Program-made: the position numbers and the translations under genes
Assembly (NCBI GenBank): GCA_021014325.1
Contig: CM037472.1
Coordinates: forward strand, 7,316,001 to 7,380,000
Origin: Plazaster borealis
Lineage: Eukaryota > Echinodermata > Asteroidea > Forcipulatida > Labidiasteridae
Direction of reading: 5' to 3'
DNA: 64,000 bases
The notes under the pieces: model-generated
Told to the model about the DNA's origin: nothing
The model's input: the letters and a program-made list of their open reading frames with translations, nothing else
Database searches by the model: none
In this document: positions 22,044 through 32,697 of the stretch, in pieces
Layout: every line of letters begins with the position of its first letter
Position numbering within the stretch: the first letter of the stretch is position 1

Positions 22044-22801
22044 CAGGGCCTGAGGAATATCCTGCCGATTAGGATTGTTACTTTAGATTCATGCACTTGG
22101 GGCAAGTCTAAATCTTTAAAGTGGTCCCATCTTCTTAAGTCGGCTAAAGTTGCTAAACAACTATTAAGAGTCGGGAACGAGTGTAAAGCATAAACCTTTG
22201 GCAGCTGAATGACATTTCGCTTTCTTTTCTTGCCCACTGTTCCCGTCACTTCCAATACAACTTCCAACACTTGTGAATCATTGCCCTCATTCAGGGTCTC
22301 TAGTGATAGAACAGTTTCTTTTCCTTTCAGACCTGTATGCTCCAGTAGAGAACGTGAGTAGAATGTTCGATTACTGCCAGGGTCCAGGAGAGCATGTGTT
22401 TGGATAAAGTCAGTTTGGCCTTTACCTCTGACATTTACTGTGACAATGGGGAGAACAACCTTTGCTCCTTTTCCCGAGGGGCAAACTGCACAGCTTTTAG
22501 CTTCAACTTTGTGCACATCTTTATTTTGCATATCTTTGTTCGGAAAATTGTTCTGGTCTGGTCTATTTATGGCAAACTGCATTGCATCGTGTAACCACAT
22601 GGAATGTCTCAGAGTGCAACCCTCTATGTTGCAATCACTTTTTCTCCTACACCATCTTGCAGCGTGGTTGCTAGCATCCAAGCAGTTGAAACATAGTCGC
22701 TTCCTCTTTATCAACTCCATTCTTTTCTGAGAGGACATTTTGTGGAATTCATTGCAATCAGAGAGGCGGTGGACTCCTCCGCACAGACAACACTGTCTCA
22801 T
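22043..22801 (-). pseudogene. BEL gag-pol: zinc knuckle and aspartic protease
   Basis: From 22801 the minus-strand frame opens with a Cys-rich nucleic-acid-binding segment (CCLCGGVHRLSDCNEF, then CFNCLDASNHAARWC). A retroviral-type aspartic protease follows, with ALLDPGSNRTFYS as its active-site motif (DPGS in place of D(S/T)G, a form seen in BEL elements). The protease would cut the polyprotein. The frame ends at 22043 with ILIGRIFLRP. An in-frame stop near 22843 separates it from gag upstream. Confidence 0.8.
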
Positions 22802-23051
22802 TGACCATCCGCTTCTTTTGTAGGTGGTTTCTCTCTTTTCACCTCAGTCCACTTTGTTAGTTGCATTATCCTCAGCCAGGACACTGAATGATGAACCTCG
22901 TTTTGACATGCATGATTTGTCAGTCACCCTCTGATCGTTATATTTGGTGGCAAGGGACCCCAAAATAGGGTCGTTTGCCTCCTTAGCGGCCATATTCAGA
23001 AATTTGACTAATCCTTCAACATTTGGATAGTCACCTGTTCATTCCACCGCC
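22802..23051 (-). pseudogene. BEL gag, C-terminal part
   Basis: The minus strand from 23051 reads a gag stretch containing NVEGLVKFLNMAAKEAN and LGSLATKYNDQRV, then one stop, before joining the zinc-knuckle frame. It continues the gag frame that stops at 24639; the TTAA element lies between. A stop codon (TGA) occurs within the first few codons after the junction, a point mutation independent of the insertion. Confidence 0.7.
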
Positions 23052-23055
23052 TTAA

Positions 23056-24634
23056 GGCATCTTCTTCAAAATACTGCCCATTTTACAACCTCAAATGCCA
23101 TTTTTCAAAAATATTTGTTTGACCTCATAAGATATTTTAAATAATTGTATACATATTTAAGTATACCAAAATACTCATGTAAGGATAGTTCAGTTAGTTT
23201 TCATTTTGATGTGGTAATTTTAAAATGTATAGTCTCCAGCAGTGAAACCTGTGGTCATTTCTATTTAATGCAAAGATAGCACAAGGTAAGCACAAGGAAC
23301 ATTCATTCTTTTCTATGGTGAGGCCCAACTGACACACTATCAAATAAAAATGAAAGAACCTAAACAAAACACCACACACATAAAATATAAGTCTAACAGA
23401 AGAGTGCATGACATTGACAGAAAATCAAAGCAAATATTGCCTGTCATTAATTTATTTCTGGCACAATACTAACTGTAATTTCTCTGATATATTTGCAGCC
23501 TCTCATACCTAAAAATAAAAAATAAAAAACTTAGTCTTAAAGCTTCCGATATTTTTTTAAAGTTTATGAACATCCCGTTGCAAATGTCATTTTTGACGGA
23601 TTTTTAGTGACGTTCGCAAAAAATTGACGGACACTTCATGACGTTCGAGAAAATAGACGGAGTTTATTGCAAAATGACGTTCGGTACTCTGTTTCCTTCG
23701 CGCAATCCATATCAAGCGTACTTGTATGTTGATTTAGTTTCCAAAAACTAGCGTTCAGAAGGAAGTATTTTCGTTGTTTATCACCTCAAACACGTTTTTG
23801 GTTTTTCATCTGGAGCTGTCCGCTGGACTCGCGAATGTCAGTAAATGGCTGACATCATTTACTTGACGGATTTATTTTGCACAAGTATAACACCGCGCAG
23901 AAAACATGTGCGAAGCGAGCATTCTGTGAAAACATCGAGGTGGCCTAACTGCAAGTGGACGACAGAGGGGGTAAGTCTCGTGTCAAAGGTTAACTTACAG
24001 GCCGAATCGGAAAACTCTCGGACGTCGCGCAAAAACATTGACGGACAATGAAAAAATACGTCGCTGGAAATTTGAAACACAGATTACTCTTATTCTTGAA
24101 CAGCTATCGCAGCAGTCATTGTTACAAAATAATCCTTATTTAAACGTGTTCTCATCATATTTTTTTCGAACTTATTAAATGTTTGAAAACTGGTTAATTG
24201 ACGTGTTTCTTTTTGTTGACATTTTTGACGGACAAAATTACGTTCGCGAGTTTGCGAATTAAAATAGATTTTTATTTTTTTTTCAATTGTCGGATTTTTA
24301 TTTTCTCTTGCTGTTAAAGTATTTATCAACATCCCCCACTACCTGCACATGCAAAAGAAAAATATGTACCCCTGCAAATATGAAAATTTGATCATTTAAA
24401 TACCTCTAAATCTAAGTGGTTGTTGAGGTCCGTCAAAAATGCTGACGTTCGAGACTCCAAATCTTCTACCTCGATTTTGTTGAAAGGCATCGGCTGTCAA
24501 AATTGTGTACGATATCATGCCAGGTACCTTTTAGTTTATTACAACATATAAATACAAAAAATAGCTTTCACTGAAGAAAATATCAGGGTCCGAATTTCAG
24601 ACTTACAAATGGGCACTATTTTGAAGAACATGCC
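23056..24634. mobile_element. TTAA-flanked DNA element inserted in BEL gag
   Basis: TTAA occurs at 23052-23055 and 24635-24638. The ends are imperfect inverted repeats of about 35 bp: left GGCATCTTCTTCAAAATACT, with the complement of the right end being GGCATGTTCTTCAAAATAGT. TTAA targets are used by piggyBac and Kolobok elements. The terminal GG favours neither decisively. The 1.58-kb interior has no transposase but carries repeated GACGGA and GACGTTCG words (about 23595-23690, 24010-24250). Removing the element and one TTAA restores gag frame continuity, which confirms the boundaries. Confidence 0.75.
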
Positions 24635-24638
24635 TTAA

Positions 24639-25990
24639 CTGCCTCTCTACGCCATCTAGACTGTAGATGAAATGGGAGTCGCTCAACTATTCTCACTATT
24701 CTCACACCAGAGTCCAACTCATTTAGTTTTCCCATTGCATTTAGCGTTTCCATACAGCCCCTGACATCATCAGCAAAGTCTTGCAAGGCTTCTCCATCAA
24801 TTGTTTTGAGAGATGGCCCATCGGTCACCTTCTTTACCCATGCTTGTGAGATGGTGAAATCATTGCCAAATCTCTCCTTTAGAAGATTACGTGCCTTCTT
24901 GTATCCCTCTGATGGCAGCATCAAAGCACAAGGTCTGATTACACGGGCTGCCTTATCTTTGCAGTATTCAAACAGCCTGTTTAGTTTAGCCCCATCGCTG
25001 ACTGATGAATTACCCACACAACAATCAAAAGACCGAATGAACACCCAATAGTCCATAGGGTCACCATCAAAAGTTATTATACTGCTCTTTGGTAAGTTCA
25101 TATTATCTAACATCTGACGCTGCAATGTAAGGAAGGCGTTTTCATTTACCTTCAGAGTTGCCAATTCCTCAATGAAAGGGTTAAACTTTGAACCCATAAC
25201 CCCTTCATTATCTGCACTTTGGGATTCGTGTATGGGCGTAGAAGTTACAAATATGGGTTTTTGGTTCACTGAATCAAATAATCCTTTCTCCCTTTTGGCA
25301 TTGTCATGCTCCGCTGCTCCGTCTGTGCTTAAGAAAGGATTTGTTTGAGCATTTTGCTCTGGCATGTTCATGAATTTGGCCAGTGTCTGTTCTTCTGCAG
25401 TAACTGCCTCAAGTTCAGCCGTAATTTTTAGGTTTTCCATTGCAGCCTTTTGTCTTAGTATCTCTTCATCCATTTGGGTTTTATATCTCAACTGTTCCAA
25501 CTCTAGCTCCTGCTGCTGCATAAGAAATTTTGCCTTGACAACCAGAGATGCCTTTTTGGCTGCAGCCATTGCTCTTACACTTGAAGTTGTCGACTCTGCT
25601 CCAATGCTTCTGTCTGTGAGGCACTGTCAGTTGGAGCAATATCATCGAGCTGCACAGGGAACATTGACTACGTGCTTGTTTTAGGATTTCTTCAATTTTA
25701 TCGGCATCCTCTTTCAACTTTGGTAACCTCTGTTTGTCAAGTTGTAAGGCTAACTCTACACATTCTGCATGTACGTCCAGGTAATTTGCGACTGCGGTTT
25801 CCAAAGACCTCAATTTGTCTTTCACAAACTCCCCGTCAAGGTTCCTATCAATAGCACATTGAAAGTCTGTGAATTTTCTCTTTACATTTGAAGCATGGCC
25901 GGCACGAGACCTCGATATTCTAGCAAGTTTATCTCCACTTGCATTTTCCTCAACCAAGCTCGTATCCATTTGTTCTGCCATGTTGTTCAC
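24639..25990 (-). pseudogene. BEL gag, N-terminal and central parts
   Basis: A start at 25990 (MAEQMDTSL follows three codons later) opens a gag frame rich in charged helices. It shifts frame near 25570-25600 and continues from about 25569. The central part has a coiled-coil-like stretch (QQQELELEQLRYKTQMDEE), then a DUF1759-like core with ITFDGDPMDYWVFIRSF and ARNLLKERFGND. Gag would coat the element RNA in particles. The frame reaches the TTAA target at 24638 within VERLPFHLQSRWRREAV; the few residues beyond come from the inserted element. Confidence 0.8.
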
Positions 25991-26025
25991 TTGTGATCAA
26001 ATTATAACCTTTGGTTTTGTACACA

Positions 26026-26060
26026 TGTAACGGCGGAAATTAACTGCAGTTCATTAAAGG
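26026..26060 (-). repeat. BEL 5' LTR remnant
   Basis: The segment next to gag matches the end of the 3' LTR (13748-13785), starting TGTAACGGC on the plus strand. It is cut at TTCATTAAA, where another repeat begins. An 18-bp word, CGTGTAGTTCGTGTCAAT, from inside the 3' LTR (13914-13931) reappears near 27743-27760, but its flanks differ, so it may not be displaced LTR. Confidence 0.6.
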
Positions 26061-26420
26061 GACACGTTGCCTTGGATCGGGCGAGTTGGTCTATAAAAAG
26101 CATTTATAACCGTTTGTTATGAAATGCATATTATGGTTAGAAAGATGTTTTAAAAGTAGAATACAATGATCCACACAAAAATGTCTCGAGATTGCATGGT
26201 TTTCCTTCTACATCGTGAACAAACACGGTCGGCCATTTTGTGGAGTCAACTTTTTGACTCCACAAAATGGTCACAAAATGGTCACGTTTGATTAGACTCC
26301 AATGCTGTGTATTGTATAGACTGGGCCTCGAGCCTCGAAGTGTGACGTCAGATGTTCAAGCTATGTATTGTACAATGTGCAGGCGCTACTCGACCCGTCG
26401 GAAGTCTGCCGTGGCGGTGT
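26054..26420. mobile_element. Partial short element starting TTAAAGGGACACG
   Basis: Begins at TTAA (26054-26057) inside the BEL 5' LTR with AGGGACACGTTGCCTTGG and contains a fold-back centre (TGGAGTCAACTTTTTGACTCCA near 26240-26263, arms TGGAGTCAA and TTGACTCCA). I recall very similar ends as abundant echinoderm repeats, but cannot verify that here. The expected mirror-image right end is not found, so the copy is truncated or rearranged; the end at 26420 is approximate. Confidence 0.5.
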
Positions 26421-26878
26421 CGCATGTATGATGAGCTGAAGAAACCGCTGATCAGTGGCTGACACGAGTGTAGCCTCAATGTCTGTCTGACGTCAGCATA
26501 CAGAGATCACTGGGATAAATAGACAGGGGACCAGTCTAGTCTAACTCGAGTTTCGCTGATTGTTCATCAGAGGGAGCTGACGGGGGGACTGAACTCTAAC
26601 AATTAGGGCGGTTGATAAACGTTTTGTAAAGGCAACCCACTGCTTCCGTGCTGCTTATCACGGAATACAAATGAGCTGGGATTTTCAACATTGTTGTCAT
26701 CACACAGGCATGTTTGGAGATTTTTTGTATGTTTAAAGAACATTGTTTTTATTAAGAATATTTTACAAACGATCTTTCTTAAAAATAATATACGCTGGTA
26801 TTTTCTCTTTAATATTTATACGTCGGCGTATTAAGCCGCCCGGCGCATAAACCACAGGAGTTCAAGAAAAGGTCAACG
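26421..26878. other. No gene; remaining arm of outer element
   Basis: Unassigned sequence with two TGACGTCAG words (near 26343 just before this interval and 26489 inside it) and a GGGATAAATAG word near 26512. No transcript can be supported. From about 26815 the ATAAACCAC/GCGCATAAACC motifs belong to the right arm of the outer TA-flanked element. Confidence 0.4.
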
Positions 26879-27890
26879 TATATGTTGGGCGCAATCTTTG
26901 AAGATGGCCTTTTTTAAAATTTGCGCGGTGTGCCATTTTTTTACTGCGCGAACTTTGTTTCCTTGCATGATTTTAAAATTTGCGCAGGGTAGCTCTGGCG
27001 CAAATTTTGAACACCGCGCGATCTTTGTCGTGCAACCGTAATCGTCACCACTTGTCATGAAATATAAGCTGTATGAAGAAAATGTACCTCAATAGTTTAA
27101 AAGCATAGGCTCATAGTAGCATTATGGTGGATCTTTACTTATGGCTGAAGTGATTTTTTTGTTCAAAAACTCGGATAATGTTGAAAAAACAGGGTTGCAC
27201 ACGAACTGTAAGTTCATAATTCCTTTTGACAAAGGATGGTGGTATAAATTTCAAGACGATCTAATTCTACCTCCATGGTTGCATGCTGCACCCGCTAAAC
27301 TCCCACAGCATGTGCAAAGTGCTAAAATATCCTTTATTTCAGGGTCTTTGCCATCCAAATACCTCAAGTTAGAAGTCAACAACCCCAGGTCACAATTGGG
27401 AAATTGTTTTACACTTTTCCCCTTTTAAGTGGGCTCCTGATCCTATGACAGGAGTCTTATCATAATTTATTATAGAAATAGGGCCTACAAAATATTAATG
27501 AGGCCGACGCTCTGTTTCCCCATTTATTAATTCTCTCTCCTTTTTGTTGTCTTATGGTCAAACTTGTTGTCGAATCTGATCGGTAATTTCCCCTTGCAAA
27601 ACTCAAAGACTTCCTCCATAATTATTTGCAGTAGCTTGTCTGACGCCGGGGTACCGTGTCTGTTTTAGCTGATGATGGACCCGATGTGATGAAAAACTGC
27701 GTCTGGACGCTTGTCCTGAAGGAAATTGTTTATGCAAACCGTGTAGTTCGTGTCAATTTCGTGTCCCAGCCGCGCAATTTTTTATTTGTGTGGGCAAACT
27801 TAAGTTAAAAAAATGCGCGCGCGCAAATTTTAAAATTGGCTTGCGCGAATTTAAAAAAAGGCCATTTTCAAAGATTGTGCCCAACATATA
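26879..27890. mobile_element. 1.0-kb inverted-repeat element in the outer element's arm
   Basis: The left arm (TATGTTGGGCGCAATCTTTG from 26881) is the complement of the right arm ending near 27890, over at least 50 bp with a few mismatches. Related GCGCAAATTTT words are scattered inside both arms. It splits the right terminal repeat of the 13521-27923 element. The plus-strand frame at 27141-27428 (95 codons, Trp-rich in DKGWWYKFQDD) is inside it. That frame has no recognised family and should be treated as unsupported. Confidence 0.6.
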
Positions 27891-27925
27891 TATAAACCGC
27901 GGTTTATAATCCAAAAATTACGGTA

Positions 27926-29140
27926 TTACTCACCACAATTCCTGACTGGAAGGGATTAGCTGTTTATGAAAGATGTTATGATCCCAATCGCAAAAAGATG
28001 ATAAATACTGTATTTGTTTTTATTTTTATAAAATACTAATAAATCATTGTTGCACCAATAAAGTTTTAAACTCTTATACGGGGAGCAATTTCGTCAAGCA
28101 AATTTGCACGGTGAAATATTTAGGCTGAACATTTTTGGTACACACTGAATGCTAATATTGAGTAGCAATTGATGATTTGTCAGTTGCCCATTTAGCAATT
28201 TGCTACGTGATATGTACTTGGAATCTCGTTCACTGATATATTTTTGTGAAATGACCATGAAATAAACCACAAGGGAAACTGCACTAACCACAAGTTTTGG
28301 CGGTCTCTAATAGATAAACGAAGAAACGTGAACTTGTATTACAAATATCAATGCAATTTTATTTGACCAGAAAGAAATCCAATACATTTGTGGTGTTATA
28401 AAATAATAATAAAAAACTTCTTTATATCGGAAATGTCAGGCTTGATGACACAACTACATGTACCAATACTTTGTTCAACGTCATTGGACATTATTTACAA
28501 AACACAGCCTTCTTTTTTCTCCCTTTTTTGAGCAAAACATCAGCCAAAGAGTATCATTGTGGTCAAACACAAGGAATACTGAGCATCCTCCGGCCTTGAG
28601 CCATGTCGTCCATCAGGCACAGTTGAACGGCTAGTGCTGTGATGCTTATATGCTGAATTTTGAATCTCGGTGTTTTGCACTTTGACTAAATATTTGGATA
28701 CCATTTTCCTTATATTTTTCATCTAAGATGTTGACAATTTCAGATGTAAATTATCGTCATCATCTGATATCATGGCAAATTTTTTGTGGAATTTGAAAAG
28801 GCAAGAGTGGTTTGGGGGTTTGCTTTCTGAATTTTGGGGATCAAATAGTATAGTGTCGAACTGCATGTTCTTTCAAATTTGTGTATACAACTGTATTTGT
28901 TTAAAATTTCAGCATGATATCGGAAGTAACGGGCAAGATAAATCTACATTGGGAACTCTTTTATTAGAGAATTTTTAAGAGAATCATACACACAACAGAC
29001 AGGTGATTAAAACAACTAATAATAATATCAAAGTTTAATTATTCAGAAATAAATCATCACACTTGAACCTGCCGTAATGGTTTCACGCAAAACAATGCTA
29101 CCAAAGGTCTGACGTGTTGATACCTTTGCGTGCGTAAAAC
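27926..29140. other. No gene seen
   Basis: AT-rich sequence without recognised exon, RNA gene or element end. Short frames on both strands have no familiar features. Confidence 0.45.
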
Positions 29141-29146
29141 ACTTTA

Positions 29147-29761
29147 CAGGCATGTGAGACCTCCGCGTTTACGCGGATATCCGCGTTTTTTATTTTCCAA
29201 TTCCGCGTTTTTCTTGCAGGTTCCGCTTTTTTCCCGTCTCCGCCGTGAGTGGCCGGCCCGCTTTTTAATATTTGTTTACCTCGAACATCGAGCGGCAAGT
29301 AATTTAACTGCACAACACTCACACAGAGAAGGGGAACCTGGCATCGGGAAGCACTTTAATTGCGATTTTGACACGGGAGTCAGTGGCTAGACCCGGTAAA
29401 ATGCTCCGTGCATGCTCCGCGTTAGTCTTTGATTACAGCCGTTGTTGTTCATTTTTTGATAAGCGCGATGTCCCATTATACTTACCCATGTCTTCGTTCC
29501 GTTCCACCAAGAGAGGGCGCATTACCAAAAGATGTATTAAAAAGCGATCACCTTGAGCCAAGACTAGGCGCACACGGTCTTTCACGTGTGTTGTACCCAT
29601 TGATCTCTCTTATACCCGACTGTAGCGCTGGCCCAAAATTCGGACACGTACAAAAAGCGATGGCCCAAAATCCGGACACGTACAAATAGCGATGGCCCAA
29701 AATCCGGACACTGAAAAAAAAAGTTTTCCTCTTTTTTTTCCATGACCCGCTCACATGCCTG
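29147..29761. mobile_element. 615-bp MITE with 6-bp target duplication
   Basis: Ends are CAGGCATGTGAG and its exact complement CTCACATGCCTG. ACTTTA flanks both sides (29141-29146 and 29762-29767). The interior starts with CCGCG-rich repeats (GTTTACGCGGATATCCGCG) and contains a 32-bp tandem repeat. No transposase frame. CAGG ends recall hAT-type elements, but those make 8-bp duplications, so the superfamily is open. Confidence 0.65.
29620..29712. repeat. 32-bp tandem repeat, about 2.7 copies
   Basis: Unit starting GATGGCCCAAAATCCGGACA and ending GTACAAATAGC is repeated nearly three times in direct orientation within the 615-bp MITE. Copies differ at one or two bases. Confidence 0.75.
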
Positions 29762-29767
29762 ACTTTA

Positions 29768-30814
29768 AGAGGATTCAATGCAAAAGTGTGCCCTCTTGCC
29801 TTATTTTGTTTTAGACCGAGAGCATCATGTTCCAGCCTCAGCTGGGTGTCTGCTCTCTATAGACATTTTTCAAAATGATTAAACATCAGTAAATGTGCGT
29901 CATAACAAAATAGAGAGAGTGTGATAAAAAGATATTTCAGTTTCTAAATTCTCCATACATGTCGAGCAATAATGGAAAATAGGCAAAGTGGGGCTGGGAC
30001 CAAGATGGTTTAGCTGTTTGTAGTTTGGAAGGTACTTTGCGGTTTTTATTTGTGGACAAAATGTAAAACTAGTAAAATTAGACATTGAGGGCGCTAGACA
30101 GGGCAGTTGTCTTACTCGTTTCTTCTCCTTGGAACCTCAACTTTCTACGCCGTTTTTTTCCCAAACAATTAAATATAGATATTTAATTTATTTTCTACTT
30201 CAACTGAACAAGACTCAGACTCAGCCTTAGTACTTGGACACGACCTACATGTACATGAAAGGTACTTAGACTCGGCCCTGTACTCAGTCCAGAATCTACT
30301 CGTACTCAGGGGCGGAAGGTGTTACGCCACCAACATGCCACCTACATGAACGTTGAAAATAAATCACATTTGACTCTCACGACTCGGACATGTTGAAGCT
30401 CAATGTGTAATACAAAAAATCATTGTGCAAGCGACAAAGCGTACGGCAAAGTTCTCTATGTGTACGTCCTGTACAAGATTTGAATTACACGGTTGTTGAT
30501 AGCTACAATCCTGGCCAAAATGCTTGGGCCATGTGAAACTAAACATACCCTCTCCCGTTCCCCCGCTCAATGTTGTTAACCCCAGCTGGAGAGGAGACGG
30601 CGCAATGAGAGCCAACATCGAACGGGGGCTGGGGGGCAGGGGCCCAACGAGATATGGCCGGGATATAGCTCCACGATGCAAGCTGGCAGTCGTTGAGACT
30701 GCCTGGACAAGTCCATTTTATTTGAGGGTGGTGATATCTTCAAATGTTGTAATTTCACAAAATCTTTTTTTTATCTTTTTAAAACGGAATACAAGCTTTA
30801 AAAACCAGTGTTGG
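29768..30814. other. No gene seen
   Basis: Contains degenerate GACTCGG/GACTCAG words around 30210-30310, akin to the minisatellite downstream. Frames at 30400-30868 on both strands overlap one another and have no recognised domain. Confidence 0.4.
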
Positions 30815-30950
30815 AGTCAAGACCTCAAAGTCCGAGACCGAGACCACATCTTCCAAGACCAGGACTGAGACTGAGACCTTACAGTCCAGTTTCAAGACCG
30901 AGACTGAGACTTTGCTGTTTGAGACTGAGACCAAGACCAAAACCTCATCA
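30815..30950. repeat. GAGACC/GAGACT minisatellite
   Basis: Degenerate hexamer array: CGAGACCGAGACCACATC, then GACTGAGACTGAGACC and similar words. It forms artificial frames rich in Val-Ser on the minus strand. Confidence 0.7.
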
Positions 30951-32017
30951 CAAATATTAAACACTTTGTGAAAACACATTAAAAAAAAAAAGACATGCAA
31001 AGGGGCCATCATTCAAGAGGGCTACGCCTATGTGCTGTTTAAACTCTAGCAAAAATCAAAGTAATAATATCCCGTAGCTTCTGTCCTACTCATACTAGTT
31101 GATTTTTTTTTAAAAACATGTATACATCTAGGCAAAAATAAGTCCCAACATATATTTTGCTTCATCCATTTCAACTAAGACAAAACAAAATAAACATTCT
31201 GTTTCCGGTTACCAGACCTACCCTAACTTTACACCACGATTTCCGCAACCCTAAACTTTTTATTCGGCTTGAAAAAAAAACCTAAAAAAACAAACAAACA
31301 AAAACAAAAACAAAACCACAATAAGAATATTGTACCATGGACAAAATGTCTAACTTTGACTAACTTAACATTTTTTAAACAAAACTTTTAAAATAAAAAC
31401 CACAAGACATCAAGTCAAATTTACTGATATCTCTGTGATTTGAGTCGACGATTTTGCGATCTACGGCCGCCGTCGTGTGCGTTGCATAGCGCAATCTACA
31501 GAGCACAAACTACAGATTGCGCACGCTTTTGCTTGATGGACAGATTGAGCTGCAAATTCTGCAGAGTGCAAACTACAAATTGCGCACAATTTTGTCAAAT
31601 TCGTTTCGCAAATCTGTTGAATGCGCTCAACAGATGAAGGAGCTTCAACAGAAGTTCGAGCAGACGATTTAGACATCGCTTTAGCCGAAAAATTATCTTT
31701 TTTAGAAATATATTTGACACAATCGTACCTCCATATTAATCAGCAACATCTCCTGCGTATCCTGTGTGAGTTTTAAGTATACCAAAGAGGTCTTTCATTG
31801 ATTTTGGAGCAGTTTTTTTGTCACTCACTGTTGTTTTTGTTGAATTGAATCAGGGAAGTAGGGATTTTTTACACACTTGCCAAACGTATCAGAATAATTT
31901 TAAAAAACTGACCTGACCTACCTACCGTACCCTATTTTAAAATGGCATGCCTACCTACCGTACCCTATTTTAAAATGGCATGCAATGGGAAACAGAACAT
32001 TTAGTTTGTTTGGCCTA
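30951..32017. other. No gene; 33-bp tandem duplication
   Basis: A 33-bp unit (CCTACCTACCGTACCCTATT...GGCATG) is present twice in tandem at about 31917-31982. The stretch 31450-31670 has repeated CAAACTACARATTGCGCAC words that open a Cys/Ser-rich frame on the minus strand; it is a repeat rather than a gene. Confidence 0.5.
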
Positions 32018-32021
32018 AAGC

Positions 32022-32697
32022 TGTGTTCCGATTGGACTTATTTTTGCTAAAGTACTGCGACTTTTCTGTAGAATGACAAAATTAAATCCAATGGGAATGC
32101 ATGGTAAACTGACCTCCCTGTCAACTTACCGCGACCGTGATGTAAAACTAACAGGCCGAATGAGGTCACTTATTAACTTATTAGGGCCGATAAAAAGTCC
32201 AATGGGAACGCCCCGTGCTGTAAACCTACCGCGACCACGGTGTAAAACGCTATGCAAACAGCACCACTTCCTGTATACACGCAGAGGGCGCGCGAAAATG
32301 GAAGTATGGTTCCCTGTCTCGTTTGCACTGACCATCATACCGTATGCAGCGTGTGTACAAGTACCATGCAATACAAAAACAACGCTATAAATCTCGCCCA
32401 GTTGCTGCAGTTTCACTACTACTTTGGTAAGAAATATGGCAGATTTGATCGATTTTGTGAGGAGTTTAATTGGGCTAGACGAATGTGAAAATGACACGTC
32501 GTATCCTGCTTAGGTCAAAGGTGACCGTGCACAGCGCCCCCGATGTGTGATGATCTGCCCGTTTTTGGGAGCGAGTTAACTGTTCCGTCGCGGAATTTAA
32601 GTCCAGGTGGGAACGCACGGTAGAACTACACCTAATCCAGTCACGGTAACTTTCCGCGTGGCCGTGGAAGAAAAGGTCCAATGGGAACACGGCTTAA
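32022..32697. mobile_element. MITE with GTGTTCC..TTGGAC ends
   Basis: The left end (AAGCTGTGTTCCGATTGGAC near 32018-32040) matches the complement of the right end (AAGCCGTGTTCCCATTGGAC, 32678-32697). CTAAA and TTAAG-type sequence outside suggests a degenerate TTAA target. Internally, AAGTCCAATGGGAA and ACCGCGACC words recur, consistent with subterminal repeats. Frames inside are not supported as genes. Confidence 0.6.

Larger units (their letters stand above)
13748..26060 (-). mobile_element. BEL/Pao LTR retrotransposon, nested and inactivated
   Basis: Read on the minus strand the order is 5' LTR remnant, gag (25990-22802), CCHC-type region and aspartic protease, reverse transcriptase, RNase H, integrase (to 14507), polypurine tract and 3' LTR (13748-14282). 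The domain order, the DPGS protease and the gag with its DUF1759-like core identify the BEL/Pao group. The element is split by an L2-like LINE (about 16998-21026) and a TTAA-flanked element (23056-24634), and its 5' LTR is mostly lost. Several frameshifts and stops also break the frames. Neither interrupting element appears to have removed coding sequence. Confidence 0.85.
13521..27923. mobile_element. Outer TA-flanked DNA element, split by nested insertions
   Basis: The left end (13521 onward, CCGTAATTTTCGGATTATAA) matches the complement of the right end (to 27923), which differs at one position in the first 20. Both ends continue with related copies of an ATAAACCGC motif: left at 13540-13640, and right at 27890-27905 and 26820-26870. 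Each end is preceded or followed by TA (13519-13520 and 27924-27925), which fits a Tc1/mariner-type target. No transposase remains visible. Virtually all of the 14.4-kb span is later insertions, chiefly the BEL element, so the original element was probably short. Confidence 0.55.

Noticed and set aside
27141..27428. 95-codon frame with ATG and Trp-rich centre
   Set aside because: Lies inside an inverted-repeat element and matches no family; no splice or conservation evidence.
27743..27760. 18-bp match to the BEL LTR as evidence that the 5' LTR continues here
   Set aside because: The match ends abruptly on both sides within another repeat; too short to place an LTR border.
31461..31676. Minus-strand Cys-rich 71-codon frame resembling a secreted peptide
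   Set aside because: Built from repeats of CAAACTACARATTGCGCA; no signal peptide or Cys spacing pattern of a known family.
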